Positions 29,344 to 37,635 of a stretch of 64,000 nt of DNA are shown here, piece by piece. How positions within the stretch are numbered: position 1 is the first letter of the stretch; each line of letters begins with the position of its first letter. The position numbers were made by a program, and so were the translations under genes. A model generated the notes under the pieces. The model saw nothing but the letters and a program-made list of their open reading frames with translations, searched no databases and was not told the DNA's origin. Origin of the DNA: JAWVFN01 sp963696625 (lineage in GTDB: Bacteria; Actinomycetota; Thermoleophilia; Solirubrobacterales; 70-9); NCBI GenBank assembly GCA_963696625.1, contig CAVOKZ010000020.1, forward strand, positions 6,533 through 70,532, read 5' to 3'.

Positions 29344-29618
29344 ACATCCACATCGGCCCGCTGGTCTTCGACCATGCCGACTACGACCCAGACGGCGACG
29401 TCCTCTATCTGCATGTCGGCGAGCCATCCGAAGGCGAGGGCGAGGAGACCCCGGAGGGACACCTGGTCCGCTTCGAGCCCGGAACGCAGCGAATTGTTGG
29501 GCTGACTGTTGTCAACGCTCGCACCGTCCTCGAGCGCGACGGCCGCTTGGTCGTAACGGTCCCGGAAACGGTCGAGGCGAGCGCAGACGAGCTGGCGCCG
29601 GCGCTCGCAGCGGCCTGA
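29331..29618 (+). CDS. DUF2283 family protein (possible antitoxin)
   Basis: 95 residues. ADYDPDGDVLYLHVGE is the DUF2283 hallmark. Such proteins are commonly encoded just after small toxin-like proteins. Identical or nearly identical copy at complement(31,287-31,574). Confidence 0.7.
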   Translation: METVNIHIGPLVFDHADYDPDGDVLYLHVGEPSEGEGEETPEGHLVRFEPGTQRIVGLTVVNARTVLERDGRLVVTVPETVEASADELAPALAAA

Positions 29619-29784
29619 TTCACACGGATTCGCTACTCCAAACCACAAAGAGGAGGCACACTCGGCCGACGTTGGCTTGCGACTCAAACGCGCGATAAGG
29701 AGTTGATCCGCCTAGCTCCTACGAGTCAGTCCCCTTCTGGTGTTCATCAAGGAACTCTGTCCATGACCTATGCAGCCTGTTTTG

Positions 29785-30040
29785 TCAGCCAGGATCTTGC
29801 CGTTCCTCCTCGCGATCTGCCGAGATCGGGAGGTTCCACAGCTCACAGCCCAAGCGCTGCGCGATCGCCTCCGCCAAGGAGTACCGCATGTGGCCCCAAT
29901 CGGTAATGGGGTCCAAGGGCATTTCGTTGGCGGCGAACATGCCCGCTGCTCGTCGACTGATCGCGAGGGGCGCGTCCCAGAGACTGACAACACCCTCGAG
30001 CTCGCTGTCTTCGTCGGCGTGGCCATCCTGGGTGGGCAGC
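29785..30040 (-). pseudogene. Remnant of an unknown small gene
   Basis: The minus strand reads HADEDSELEGVVSLWDAPLA...MFAANEMPLDPITDWGHMRY...QRLGCELWNLPIS to a stop at 29,785, but has no start codon before an in-frame stop upstream. It may be a truncated gene; an internal ATG would give only ~50 residues. The rest of 29,696-30,165 holds nothing recognisable. Confidence 0.35.
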
Positions 30041-30165
30041 GAGCAGCCCTATGGCGCAATAATCGAAGACATGAGAGCGAGCCGAAAGACGGCTCGCCCG
30101 CGCTAGGTTCCGCCTCCACTGCGGTCAGCGGGTGAGCCTCCCAGTCATACGACAAGGAGGCCGAC

Positions 30166-30429
30166 GTGGAGACGTTTCTGATCCGCTGCTACCTGTGGGC
30201 GAACGAGACGCCGTGGAGCAAGGAGCTGACCGACCAGCTGTTGGATGACCTGGCCGGCTTCTTCGCCGAGCGCGGATTCCGCAATGACCAGGAGGACGGT
30301 GAGCTCCGCTCCCTGCTGGTGGCGGGCGGCGCCGAGCTCCCCGACTCTGAGACCTGGTTCGAGATGCTGACGAGCGATCCGATGGTCGACACGATTGTCA
30401 TTCCTGCTCCCGGGGACGAGGAGGACTAG
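30166..30429 (+). CDS. Hypothetical protein, 87 aa
   Basis: GTG 30166 follows a strong Shine-Dalgarno (aaggagg). METFLIRCYLWANETPWSKELTDQLLDDL... is acidic, with no recognised family. Located between the DUF2283 cassette and the MazF pair. Confidence 0.5.
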   Translation: METFLIRCYLWANETPWSKELTDQLLDDLAGFFAERGFRNDQEDGELRSLLVAGGAELPDSETWFEMLTSDPMVDTIVIPAPGDEED

Positions 30430-30490
30430 GCGAAGTCTGGTCGCGAGGCAGCTTGAGGAAGCCGCCCTACGGAGTAGTACCTTTGGCGAC

Positions 30491-30700
30491 ATGACCGCGA
30501 AGGAGAAAGTCCTGGAGCAGGCCCCACAGTGGACCGAGGAGCAGGCTGAGGCGGCGCTGGTCGCAGCCGAGGGCCGGGACGAACGAGCAAAGGTCGGCGA
30601 GGCGATCGCCGCCGGCTACCGCCGCGTGCCGCAGACCGCCGAAGAAGACGCTTGGGCTGAGGGCAACGCGCGCGAGGCCATCTCCCAAGAGCGTTGGTAG
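30491..30700 (+). CDS. Antitoxin of MazF pair
   Basis: 69 residues from ATG 30491 (MTAKEKVLEQAPQWTEEQAEAAL). Small, acidic, helical, ending in the toxin start: the stop TAG (30,698-30,700) lies inside the first codons of mazF. Shares its N terminus with 28,455 and 51,982. Confidence 0.7.
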   Translation: MTAKEKVLEQAPQWTEEQAEAALVAAEGRDERAKVGEAIAAGYRRVPQTAEEDAWAEGNAREAISQERW

Positions 30701-31005
30701 CTCGCGGCGAGGTCTGTTGGCTGGAGCTTGCAGAGGAGGGGCGTCGGCCGGTCCTGGTGCTCACCCGCGACGAAGCCATCCCAGCCCTGCGCAACGTGGT
30801 CGTCGCCCTGGTCACCCGGACGATCCGCGGGATCCCGAGCGAGGTACCGCTCGGCACCGCCGACGGCATGGGCGAGGAGTGCGTAGTCAGTCTCGACAAT
30901 CTCAGGACGGTTCCGAGGTCGCTCCTCACGTCGCGCATCACCAAGCTCCCTCCCGCCAAGATGGACGAGGTCTGCCGGGCGCTGAGCGCCGCGACCAACT
31001 GCTGA
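30694..31005 (+). CDS. mazF: MazF/PemK-family endoribonuclease toxin
   Basis: 103 residues from TTG 30694. RGEVCWLELAEEGRRPVLVLTRDEAIPAL, VTRTIRGIPSEVPL and CVVSLDNLRTVPRSLL are the MazF/PemK core. It cleaves mRNA when freed from the antitoxin. The pair sits at the right end of island segment I, about 110 bp from the attachment remnant. Confidence 0.85.
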   Translation: MVARGEVCWLELAEEGRRPVLVLTRDEAIPALRNVVVALVTRTIRGIPSEVPLGTADGMGEECVVSLDNLRTVPRSLLTSRITKLPPAKMDEVCRALSAATNC

Positions 31006-31113
31006 AACTTGGTCCCGAAATTGGTCCCGAACTCCCGACTTCTTGAAGCAATTGGGAGCAACTGAAACCGCTCAGTAGAGCCAAACGCAACTCAGGACCT
31101 ACGGATTGCCACA

Positions 31114-31156
31114 ACTCATAATCCGCCACGCGTTGGTTCGAATCCAACCCGGCCCA
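31114..31156 (+). other. tRNA-Met 3'-half remnant, attachment site 1
   Basis: actcataatccg then cgttggttcgaatccaac and ccggccca reproduce the anticodon loop, T arm and acceptor end of a tRNA-Met without the 5' half. Its T stem (TTGG/CCAA) differs from that of the complete tRNA at 24,318. Preceded by ttggtcccgaa...gtcccgaactcccg, as at the other remnants. Interpreted as att site left by integration into the tRNA. Confidence 0.75.
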
Positions 31157-31159
31157 TTT

Positions 31160-31184
31160 TTTAACGGGGTCAGACCCCCTTAAC
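31160..31184. repeat. Palindrome ttaacggggtcagaccccc, outer copy
   Basis: Same sequence as the ends at 28,964 and 31,918. With the copy at 31,918 it brackets the inverted cassette, and it starts four bases after the tRNA remnant. Confidence 0.7.
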
Positions 31185-31286
31185 ACCGAGCCCTGCTTGA
31201 CGCTCGGTCCTCGCGCGTTTGAGTCGCAAGCCAACGTCGGCTGAGTGCGCCTCCTCTTTGTGGTTGGAGTAGCGAATCCGTGTGAA

Positions 31287-31574
31287 TCAGGCCGCTGCGA
31301 GCGCCGGCGCCAGCTCGTCTGCGCTCGCCTCGACCGTTTCCGGGACCGTTACGACCAAGCGGCCGTCGCGCTCGAGGACGGTGCGAGCGTTGACGACAGT
31401 CAGCCCAACAATTCGCTGCGTTCCGGGCTCGAAGCGGACCAGGTGTCCCTCCGGGGTCTCCTCGCCCTCGCCTTCGGATGGCTCGCCGACATGCAGATAG
31501 AGGACGTCGCCGTCTGGGTCGTAGTCGGCGTGGTCGAAGACCAGCGGGCCGATGTGGATGTTCACGGTCTCCAT
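31287..31574 (-). CDS. DUF2283 family protein, duplicate
   Basis: 95 residues from ATG 31574, intact and apparently identical to 29,331-29,618. Its upstream partner is frameshifted, so the antitoxin-like member may survive alone. Confidence 0.7.
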   Translation of the reverse strand: METVNIHIGPLVFDHADYDPDGDVLYLHVGEPSEGEGEETPEGHLVRFEPGTQRIVGLTVVNARTVLERDGRLVVTVPETVEASADELAPALAAA

Positions 31575-31883
31575 TGCTTGGGGTCCTTGCGCAGCGCCAC
31601 CGCGGTGAGGATCCGCGCCGGCTCCTGCTCGTAGCTTACGACCACGAGCAGCCAGCGACTCGGGCCAAACCCCGCTTCGGTAGTAGCGCCGCCGGCCGCC
31701 ACGGGGATCGGGCTCGGTGTGCTCGGGGTCGGTGACCGTTCCAAGCACGTCATCCAAGCGGTCCTCCAGCTCGGGGTGGTCTCGCACGATCTTCTGGTTC
31801 CAGATACGCGCGAGCAGCACGACCGGGCGCGCATCCGGAGCCGCGATCTCCACCGAGTGTTCGGGGCTTTCGGCCACCGACAA
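31562..31883 (-). pseudogene. Toxin-like gene duplicate, frameshifted
   Basis: Same as 29,023-29,343 up to RRRYYRSGV, then one extra T near 31,667 shifts the frame (ggggtttggccc against ggggttggccc). Reading on produces an artificial in-frame fusion with DUF2283. Either a real inactivation or a sequencing indel. Confidence 0.65.
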
Positions 31884-32010
31884 GAGAGTGGCGCCTGGAG
31901 CGGCGGCTTTACGCTCTGTTAACGGGGTCAGACCCCCTTAACATACGGAAACGTGACTACGACATCCCGGCGAGAAGTCGCGGGCGAATGCTGGTCGCGA
32001 CCGGCGCCGG

Positions 32011-32270
32011 TCAGCTGGCCTCTGCGATGGTCGGCCGCATGCGCGACGGCTCGCACGGCGTGTCGATCGCAGGTTCGCTCTGGGTGCTCGCGGTCAGCGC
32101 GTGGCTTGCCAGGAGCATCATCGCCACCGCGCTAAGGAGCGCGAGTGCGAGGGCAAGCCACAGACCGTTGCCGAGCGCATGCGCCAGGGCGGCGTCACCG
32201 CCACTCCCAAGCGTGCCGTAGAAGACGACGCCGACCAGTACGCGGCGGCGATGGCACAGAACAAGCCTGC
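32011..32270 (-). pseudogene. Possible membrane-protein C-terminal remnant
   Basis: The minus strand encodes VLVGVVFYGTLGSGGDAALAH and a following hydrophobic span (LWLALALALLSAVAMMLLA), then a polar tail to a stop at 32,011. This resembles the last membrane segments of a transporter but has no credible start. Nothing else is seen between 31,943 and 32,347. Confidence 0.35.
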
Positions 32271-32347
32271 GACACGGTCCCCCCGATAGCGCTCGGTGGG
32301 GGAGAAGTTGTCGCTTCCCGCGTTCCTCCCGACGCCCAAGGCGAGAA

Positions 32348-33956
32348 TCAGGCTCCGGCCAAGAAGGCGTCCAACGCCACATCCGGGTGGTCTTGGCTGA
32401 AGCGCTCGAAGCTCGAACTGATCGCGGAACACCGCCACCATGGTTCCGGCCTGATCCTCGAGGACGCTGCCCCGGGTCCACGCTCGAATTGCCTCTGCGC
32501 CCTCGTCGTCGATCCGCCGCGAGATTCGCCAGTCGACTGGCTCGAGCGCGATCTCGGCCCCGAACTCGTTCTGCATCCGGTAGGAGGCGACCTCGAATTG
32601 CATCGGCCCGATCCCCGCGAGGATCGGCGACTGTGGCCCGATCGCGGGCTCGTGAAAGACGTGGACCACTCCCTCCTGAGCGAGTTGCTCGAGGCCGGCC
32701 CGGAACTGCTTGTAGCGCGCGTTGTCGCGACTTCGCGCCCGAGCAAACCGCTCCGGTGCCAGGACCCTGAAGACCGGAAAGCTCACCGGCTCTCCCGCGT
32801 GCACGGTGTCCCCGACGCGGAGGTCGCTCGAGGTCACAAGACCGACGACGTCTCCCGGATAGGCCCGATCGATCGTCTGGCGCTCTTGGCCAAACAGCTC
32901 GTGCGCGTAGTTCATCGTCACCGTCTTGCCCGTCCGTGCGATGGTCGCCTGGGCGCCTCGCTCGAAGCGACCTGAGCAGACCCGCACAAAGGCCAACCGG
33001 TCGCGGTGCCGCGGATCCAGATTCGCCTGAAGCTTGAAGACCTGCCCCGAAAAGGGCGCGTCCAGGGGTCGAGCGCCGCCGTTTGAGGAGGGACGGGGGG
33101 AGGGGGCTGGGGCGAGCTTGACCAATGCGTGCAGCAGCAGGCGCACCCCGAAGTTCGAGAGCGCCGAGCCGAAGAAGACAGGGGTGGCGCTGCCGGAGAG
33201 GTACTCCGGCAGTGAGAGCCGGGCGCCGACCGCATCGAGCAGCGCCACCTCTTCCTCCGCAGATCGCCAGAGTTCGTCGCGATCGCCGACGGCCTCCGCC
33301 TGGACCCGTTCCTCTTGCGCGGGGGTGGACCCTCCGGGGGCGCGGGTGAAGCGATGAAAGCTGCCGTCGCGGCGGTCGATGACGCCACGGAAGCGATCCG
33401 CATCTCCGACGGGCCAGGTGACCGGAGCCGGCTTCAGGCCGAGCTCTCGTTCGATCTGGTCGAGCAGCGCGAGCGGCTCCTGCGACGGGCGGTCGAGCTT
33501 GTTGATGAAGGTGATCAGCGGGATTCGCCGCTCGCGAGCCACCTGGAACAGTTTCAGGGTCTGCTCCTCGATCCCCTTCGCCGCGTCGAGCAGCATCACC
33601 GCGGAGTCCGCTGCGGCGAGCACCCGAAAGGTGTCCTCGGAGAAGTCTCGGTGGCCGGGCGTATCGATCAGGTTGAAGGTTGTGTCGAGGAACTCGAAGC
33701 GAAGAGCCGTCGAGGTCACCGAGATGCCCCGCTCGCGCTCGACCTCCATCCAGTCGGAGACGACGTCGCGGCGGTTTCGCCTCGCCCGCACCTGGCCCGC
33801 CTCAGCGACGGCTCCGGCGTAGAGCAGGAGCTTCTCCGTCAGCGTCGTCTTGCCGGCGTCCGGGTGGGAGATGATCGCGAAGGTGCGACGGCGGCTCGCG
33901 AGCTCGCTCGGAGACTCACCCCCGCCGGAGCCGTGGGTGGCTAGGGCATCGGCCAT
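32348..33956 (-). CDS. prfC: Peptide chain release factor 3, frameshift near C terminus
   Basis: GTPase that recycles RF1/RF2. From ATG 33956: ISHPDAGKTTLTEKL (P-loop), ERERGISVTST, LIDTPGHRDFSEDT, INKLDRPSQEP (NKxD), then domain II (GQVFKLQANLDPRHRDRLAF) and domain III. Near 32,410 one extra base shifts the end; the correct C terminus (ERFSQDHPDVALDAFLAGA) is in the neighbouring frame and stops at 32,348. Upstream motifs are all intact. It lies inside segment II between two att remnants. Confidence 0.9.
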
Positions 33957-33959
33957 GAC

Positions 33960-34385
33960 TCAGGCCGGGCTGGAACTCTTGTTGCGCCGCCGGTGCCGGC
34001 GCAGCTCGCTGCCGAGCTCGCCCGCGAACTTTTCCGCCGCCGCCAGGGTCCCGTGCAGCTCGCTGATCTTCTGCTTCGTCGCCTCGGCGAATCCGGCCAA
34101 GCGATCGAGGGCCTCCGAATGGGCGCGGGTGCCAAGCTCCCCGCTTGCCAGGCGATCTCGAGCATCAAGCAGATCGCGCATCTCCTGAACGGTGAAGCCG
34201 AGCGGCTTCATCTGCTTGATCAGCAGCAGACGGGCGATCTCCTCATCGCTGTAGAGGCGAAAGCCGCCCTCGGTGCGCTGGACCGGACGGACCAGGCCCT
34301 GCTCCTCGTAGTAACGCACCGTCCGAAGGGAGAGCTCCACCCGCTCCGCGACCTCCCCGATCTGATGCAGATGCTCCGCGTTCAC
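33960..34385 (-). CDS. MerR-family transcriptional regulator
   Basis: 141 residues. Winged HTH: HQIGEVAERVELSLRTVRYYEEQGLVRPVQRTEGGFRLYS, then a dimerisation helix with no Cys or other obvious effector site. Three bases separate it from prfC downstream, so it may regulate or be co-transcribed with prfC. Confidence 0.88.
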   Translation of the reverse strand: MNAEHLHQIGEVAERVELSLRTVRYYEEQGLVRPVQRTEGGFRLYSDEEIARLLLIKQMKPLGFTVQEMRDLLDARDRLASGELGTRAHSEALDRLAGFAEATKQKISELHGTLAAAEKFAGELGSELRRHRRRNKSSSPA

Positions 34386-34394
34386 AACGGAAGG

Positions 34395-36062
34395 TCAGAC
34401 CTCGACGACGACCGGCATGATCATCGGTCGCCGGCGCAGGCGCTTGTAGACAAACTTCGCGAGGTCGTTATGGAGGACCTGTTGCACGGCATCGGCCTCG
34501 TGGATATCCGCGTCCGCGGCCCTGTCGAGCGACTCCTCGACCGCCTCACGAACATCCTCGACGAAGGCCTCGGACCCCTCCTTGATCGGGATCCCGCGAA
34601 GGATCACGTCCGGCGGGTTGATCGACGCACCGTCCTGCTCGGAGACAGTCGCGACGATGACCACGATGCCGTCGGCCGAGAGCGCGCGGCGGTCTCGAAG
34701 CGCGCCCTCGGTCGGGTCGCCGAGCTCGATCCCGTCGACGAAGACCATGCCCGCCTGCTCCTTCTTGCCGAAGCGAGCACCCTTCGAGTCGATTTCCAGC
34801 GGCAGCCCGTTTTCACCGCAGAAGACGTTGTTGGGTGGGATGCCCACGGCCTCGCCGAGACCGGCGTGAAGGCGCAGGCGCCGGTGGTCGCCATGGACCG
34901 GCATGAGGTATTTGGGACGGGTTAGATTGAGCATGAGCTTCAGCTCCTCGCGGTGACCGTGGCCGGAGGTGTGGATCGGGGCGTCGCGAGCGGTGATGAC
35001 CTCGCAGCCAACGTGCACGAGATGGTCGATGGTCTCGTTCACGGCGCGCTCATTTCCGGGAATCGAGTTCGCCGAGAAGACCACGGTGTCACCGCGCTTG
35101 AGGCGGACCTGCTTGTGCTCGCGATAGGCCATGCGCCGCAGCGCCGAGAGCGGCTCACCCTGCGAGCCGGTCGACATGATCACGAGCTCGTGGTCGGGGA
35201 CGTTGTCGATCTTGCCCGGGTCGACCAGCTGTCGATCGTCGAAGCGGATATGCCCGAGGTCTCGACCGATCTTCACGTTCTTGACCATCGAGCGTCCGAG
35301 TAGCGCGACTCGCCGACCGAGCGCGTCGGCGGCATCGACGACCTGTTGGACGCGATGGATGTTCGAGGCGAATGTGGTGACGACGATGCGCCCCTCGCGG
35401 CCGGAGAACACAGACTCCAGCGCCGGCCCGATGTCCGACTCCGAGGCGGCGAAGCCGGAGCGCTCGGCGTTGGTGGAATCGCCGCAGAGCAGAAGCAGCC
35501 CCTCGTCGCCAAATCGCGCCAGGCGGGACATGTCAGCCGGGCGCCCGTCGACCGGAGTCTGGTCGAAGCGATAGTCCCCGGTGAAGAGCACCGTCCCCAG
35601 CGGGGTCTTGAGCGCGATCGCGGCGGCGTCTGGAATCGAGTGGGTGAGGTGGACGTACTCGATCTCGAAGGGACCGGCGCGGTGCGTCTCTCCGGGCTCG
35701 ACCTGCGTGACGGCGGTCCGCAGCTTGTGCTCATCGAGCTTCGACTTCGCCATCGCCGCGGTCAGCCGGCGGCCGTAGATTGCCGGAACGGCATCCGGGC
35801 CGAGCTCGCGCAGGACCCAGGGGAGCGCGCCGAGGTGGTCCTCGTGGCCGTGGGTGATCACGATCGCCTCGATCTGATCGCTGCGATCGCGCAGGTACTG
35901 GAAGTCGGGGAGGACGAGGTCGATGCCGTGCATCTCGGCCGTCGGAAACCGCACACCCGTGTCGACGACGACGATTCGCCCGTCGTACTCGACCACGGTC
36001 ATGTTCTTGCCGATCTCCCCGAGGCCGCCGAGGGGCAGGACGCGGAGTCTCGCCTTAGACAT
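34395..36062 (-). CDS. rnj: Ribonuclease J
   Basis: 555 residues from ATG 36062. Metallo-beta-lactamase/beta-CASP nuclease: THGHEDHLGALPW (HxHxDH), HLTHSIPDA, FTGDYRFD, CGDSTNAERSG, SGHGHREELKLML and PVHGDHRRLRLHA. 5' exonuclease/endonuclease of mRNA and rRNA processing. Reads toward merR and prfC with a 9-bp gap. Usually a core gene; here it lies between two att remnants. Confidence 0.93.
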   Translation of the reverse strand: MSKARLRVLPLGGLGEIGKNMTVVEYDGRIVVVDTGVRFPTAEMHGIDLVLPDFQYLRDRSDQIEAIVITHGHEDHLGALPWVLRELGPDAVPAIYGRRLTAAMAKSKLDEHKLRTAVTQVEPGETHRAGPFEIEYVHLTHSIPDAAAIALKTPLGTVLFTGDYRFDQTPVDGRPADMSRLARFGDEGLLLLCGDSTNAERSGFAASESDIGPALESVFSGREGRIVVTTFASNIHRVQQVVDAADALGRRVALLGRSMVKNVKIGRDLGHIRFDDRQLVDPGKIDNVPDHELVIMSTGSQGEPLSALRRMAYREHKQVRLKRGDTVVFSANSIPGNERAVNETIDHLVHVGCEVITARDAPIHTSGHGHREELKLMLNLTRPKYLMPVHGDHRRLRLHAGLGEAVGIPPNNVFCGENGLPLEIDSKGARFGKKEQAGMVFVDGIELGDPTEGALRDRRALSADGIVVIVATVSEQDGASINPPDVILRGIPIKEGSEAFVEDVREAVEESLDRAADADIHEADAVQQVLHNDLAKFVYKRLRRRPMIMPVVVEV

Positions 36063-36310
36063 GGCTCTGGGCCTGTCGGCGATCGTGAACGCCCCGGTTG
36101 TCCCGAGCGCCGATTCTCAGCGGAATAAGTTCAGTGGGCACCGGGATGAGCGTAATGAGCAGGATCGGACGCGATCGTTTGGGCCGGGCGTGTGCAGGTC
36201 GCGAGTCAACCCTGACGTTAGGGTAGAGTGTAGGGCACGAAAGCGCACGTCGGCCTCGCTGGACGCGACGCGGGGCCAAGGGACGAGTAAGACCAGGGAA
36301 AGGTGCGGGA

Positions 36311-37051
36311 ATGAAGTCCATGGCGGCGATCCTGATTTCGACGATCCTCGTGGCCGCTGGGTTGTTTGCGATCGACGATACGTCGGCCAAGAAGCGGCAC
36401 CACAAACGCATCAAGGTCGGCGCGCTCATATCCCTCGCGGGCAACCCCGCGTTTAGCGGCACCGTGGTTGCTCGCCGCCGCTGTCAGCGCAATCGCTATA
36501 TCCAGATCCGGCGTGCCTCCAACGGCGTGCTGATCGGCACGGCCGAGAGCAACGCCGCTGGCGCCTTCTCTCAGCCGAGCAGCTTTGGCGGGCACGCCTA
36601 CGCGGTGGCGACCAGCAGGCCCATGGGCAGGCGGGTGAAGTGCAGGGCCGCGAGCTCGAGCCCGACAGCGATCGGTGCCGCCGACCTCGAGCTGGCCAAG
36701 GCAGCCGCGGGAACCGTCGCCGGGAGCCCGCGCTACGAGATAACTGTCACGAATCTGGGGCCAAGTTCCGCGGAAGACATCGTAATCACCGACAGCCCGC
36801 GCGCTGTTCCCGCGACCGGGGACTTCGACTTGGAGGGCGCGGAGTCCAGCCCCGGCTGCTCGCTCGCCACCGGCATGATCACCTGTTCGGCGGGCCTGCT
36901 TGGCCCGGGCAAGTCGTTCACGCGAACGATCGTGCTCAGCTGCGGCGCCGGCACCGTCTCGTTCTTCAATTCGGCATCGGTTGTGAGCACCGCGCCGGAT
37001 CCCGCCGCGGCAAACAACACCGTGAGCGACGTCCCCTCGGCCCCCTGCTGA
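36311..37051 (+). CDS. Secreted DUF11-type repeat protein
   Basis: 246 residues. Signal peptide MKSMAAILISTILVAAGLFA. The C-terminal half is a CARDB/DUF11-like beta domain (AADLELAKAAAG, YEITVTNLGPSSAEDIVITD, CSLATGMITCSAG, PDPAAANNTVSD). Expected to be exported; adhesin or wall-associated role is a guess. Confidence 0.75.
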   Translation: MKSMAAILISTILVAAGLFAIDDTSAKKRHHKRIKVGALISLAGNPAFSGTVVARRRCQRNRYIQIRRASNGVLIGTAESNAAGAFSQPSSFGGHAYAVATSRPMGRRVKCRAASSSPTAIGAADLELAKAAAGTVAGSPRYEITVTNLGPSSAEDIVITDSPRAVPATGDFDLEGAESSPGCSLATGMITCSAGLLGPGKSFTRTIVLSCGAGTVSFFNSASVVSTAPDPAAANNTVSDVPSAPC

Positions 37052-37068
37052 GTTCGACTCGAGGTTGG

Positions 37069-37105
37069 TAGAGCGGCCGCCCGGACTCGAACCGGGACTT
37101 CCAAC
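37069..37105 (-). other. tRNA-Gly-like 3' fragment
   Basis: On the minus strand, cccggttcgagtccggg followed by cggccgctcta reproduces a T arm and acceptor end of the tRNA-Gly type. The D arm and 5' acceptor are absent. It may be a second kind of attachment remnant or tRNA debris. Confidence 0.5.
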
Positions 37106-37381
37106 CTGGGCGGCTGGCGGTGCTTCCACTCCGACCTCCGGCCGCACGCATCTGGGAGTGTGACGAACGAACGTCCGCCATGGCCGGGCGCGACTCTCGT
37201 CGATCGCCGGCGAGGTGAGCCAGGTCCAAAGGGCGGGGTTCTGTGGGGCATCACTGATCGGTGTCCATCTCGGACATCGTGTCCCGAGCGTGTCCCGAAC
37301 TCCCGTAATCGGAGCGAACTGAGCGGATCTCATAGGCACGAAACGAAGCCAACGGGGCCCGAGCCGCCCCGCCTGACCGAA

Positions 37382-37424
37382 ACTCATAATTCGCCACGCG
37401 TTGGTTCGAATCCAACCCGGCCCA
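37382..37424 (+). other. tRNA-Met 3'-half remnant, attachment site 2
   Basis: actcataattcgccacg, cgttggttcgaatccaac, ccggccca: same as remnant 1 with one change. Preceded by gtgtcccgagcgtgtcccgaactcccg, as at the other remnants, and followed by atgaaagcc, as at remnant 3. Confidence 0.75.
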
Positions 37425-37425
37425 T

Positions 37426-37450
37426 GAAAGCCTCGCAACGCGGGGCTTTC
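37426..37450 (+). terminator. Hairpin after attachment site 2
   Basis: gaaagcctcgc pairs with gcggggctttc (11 bp, one G-T) around a 3-base loop, directly after the tRNA remnant. It looks like the terminator of the donor's tRNA gene carried in with the attachment site. No strong T-run. Confidence 0.55.
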
Positions 37451-37635
37451 TGCTTGAAGGGAAATGGCCGGAGACCGACGGGTCGAGAATCCGTCGCTGG
37501 GGGTCCGCCAGGCCTACGCTGACCTCATCCCACCGACGGCGGCCGCGCGCCCCGCCAGGGAGGGGGACGGGGCGCGCGAACCGTCGTTGTTCACGGCCGC
37601 CGCACCAGCTGGTCGTGAACGTGGGGGAGGGAGCT

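Larger units (their letters stand above)
28964..29695 (+). repeat. ~730-bp cassette, copy 1 of an inverted duplication
   Basis: Begins with the near-palindrome gttaagggggtctgacccc and contains a two-gene unit (29,023-29,618) ending at gactcaaacgcgcga. An almost identical copy in opposite orientation occupies 31,211-31,942, ending with the same palindrome. Recent duplication or mobilisation of a cassette is the simplest reading. Confidence 0.85.
31211..31942 (-). repeat. ~730-bp cassette, copy 2 (inverted)
   Basis: Reverse complement of 28,964-29,695 with few differences, ending in the same palindrome (31,918-31,942). It lies on the other side of att remnant 1, so a pair of inverted copies flanks the 30-31 kb genes. 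Confidence 0.85.

Noticed and set aside
30694..31156. Integrase remnant between mazF and att site 1
   Set aside because: No conserved tyrosine-recombinase motif could be read in any frame.
30938..31234. Minus-strand ORF with WAGLDSNQRVADYEL
   Set aside because: The peptide is the antisense translation of the tRNA-Met remnant, a well-known false protein; similar ORFs at 36,218-37,763 and 43,671-44,414 (GWIRTNAWRI, GFEPTRGEYELR) arise the same way.
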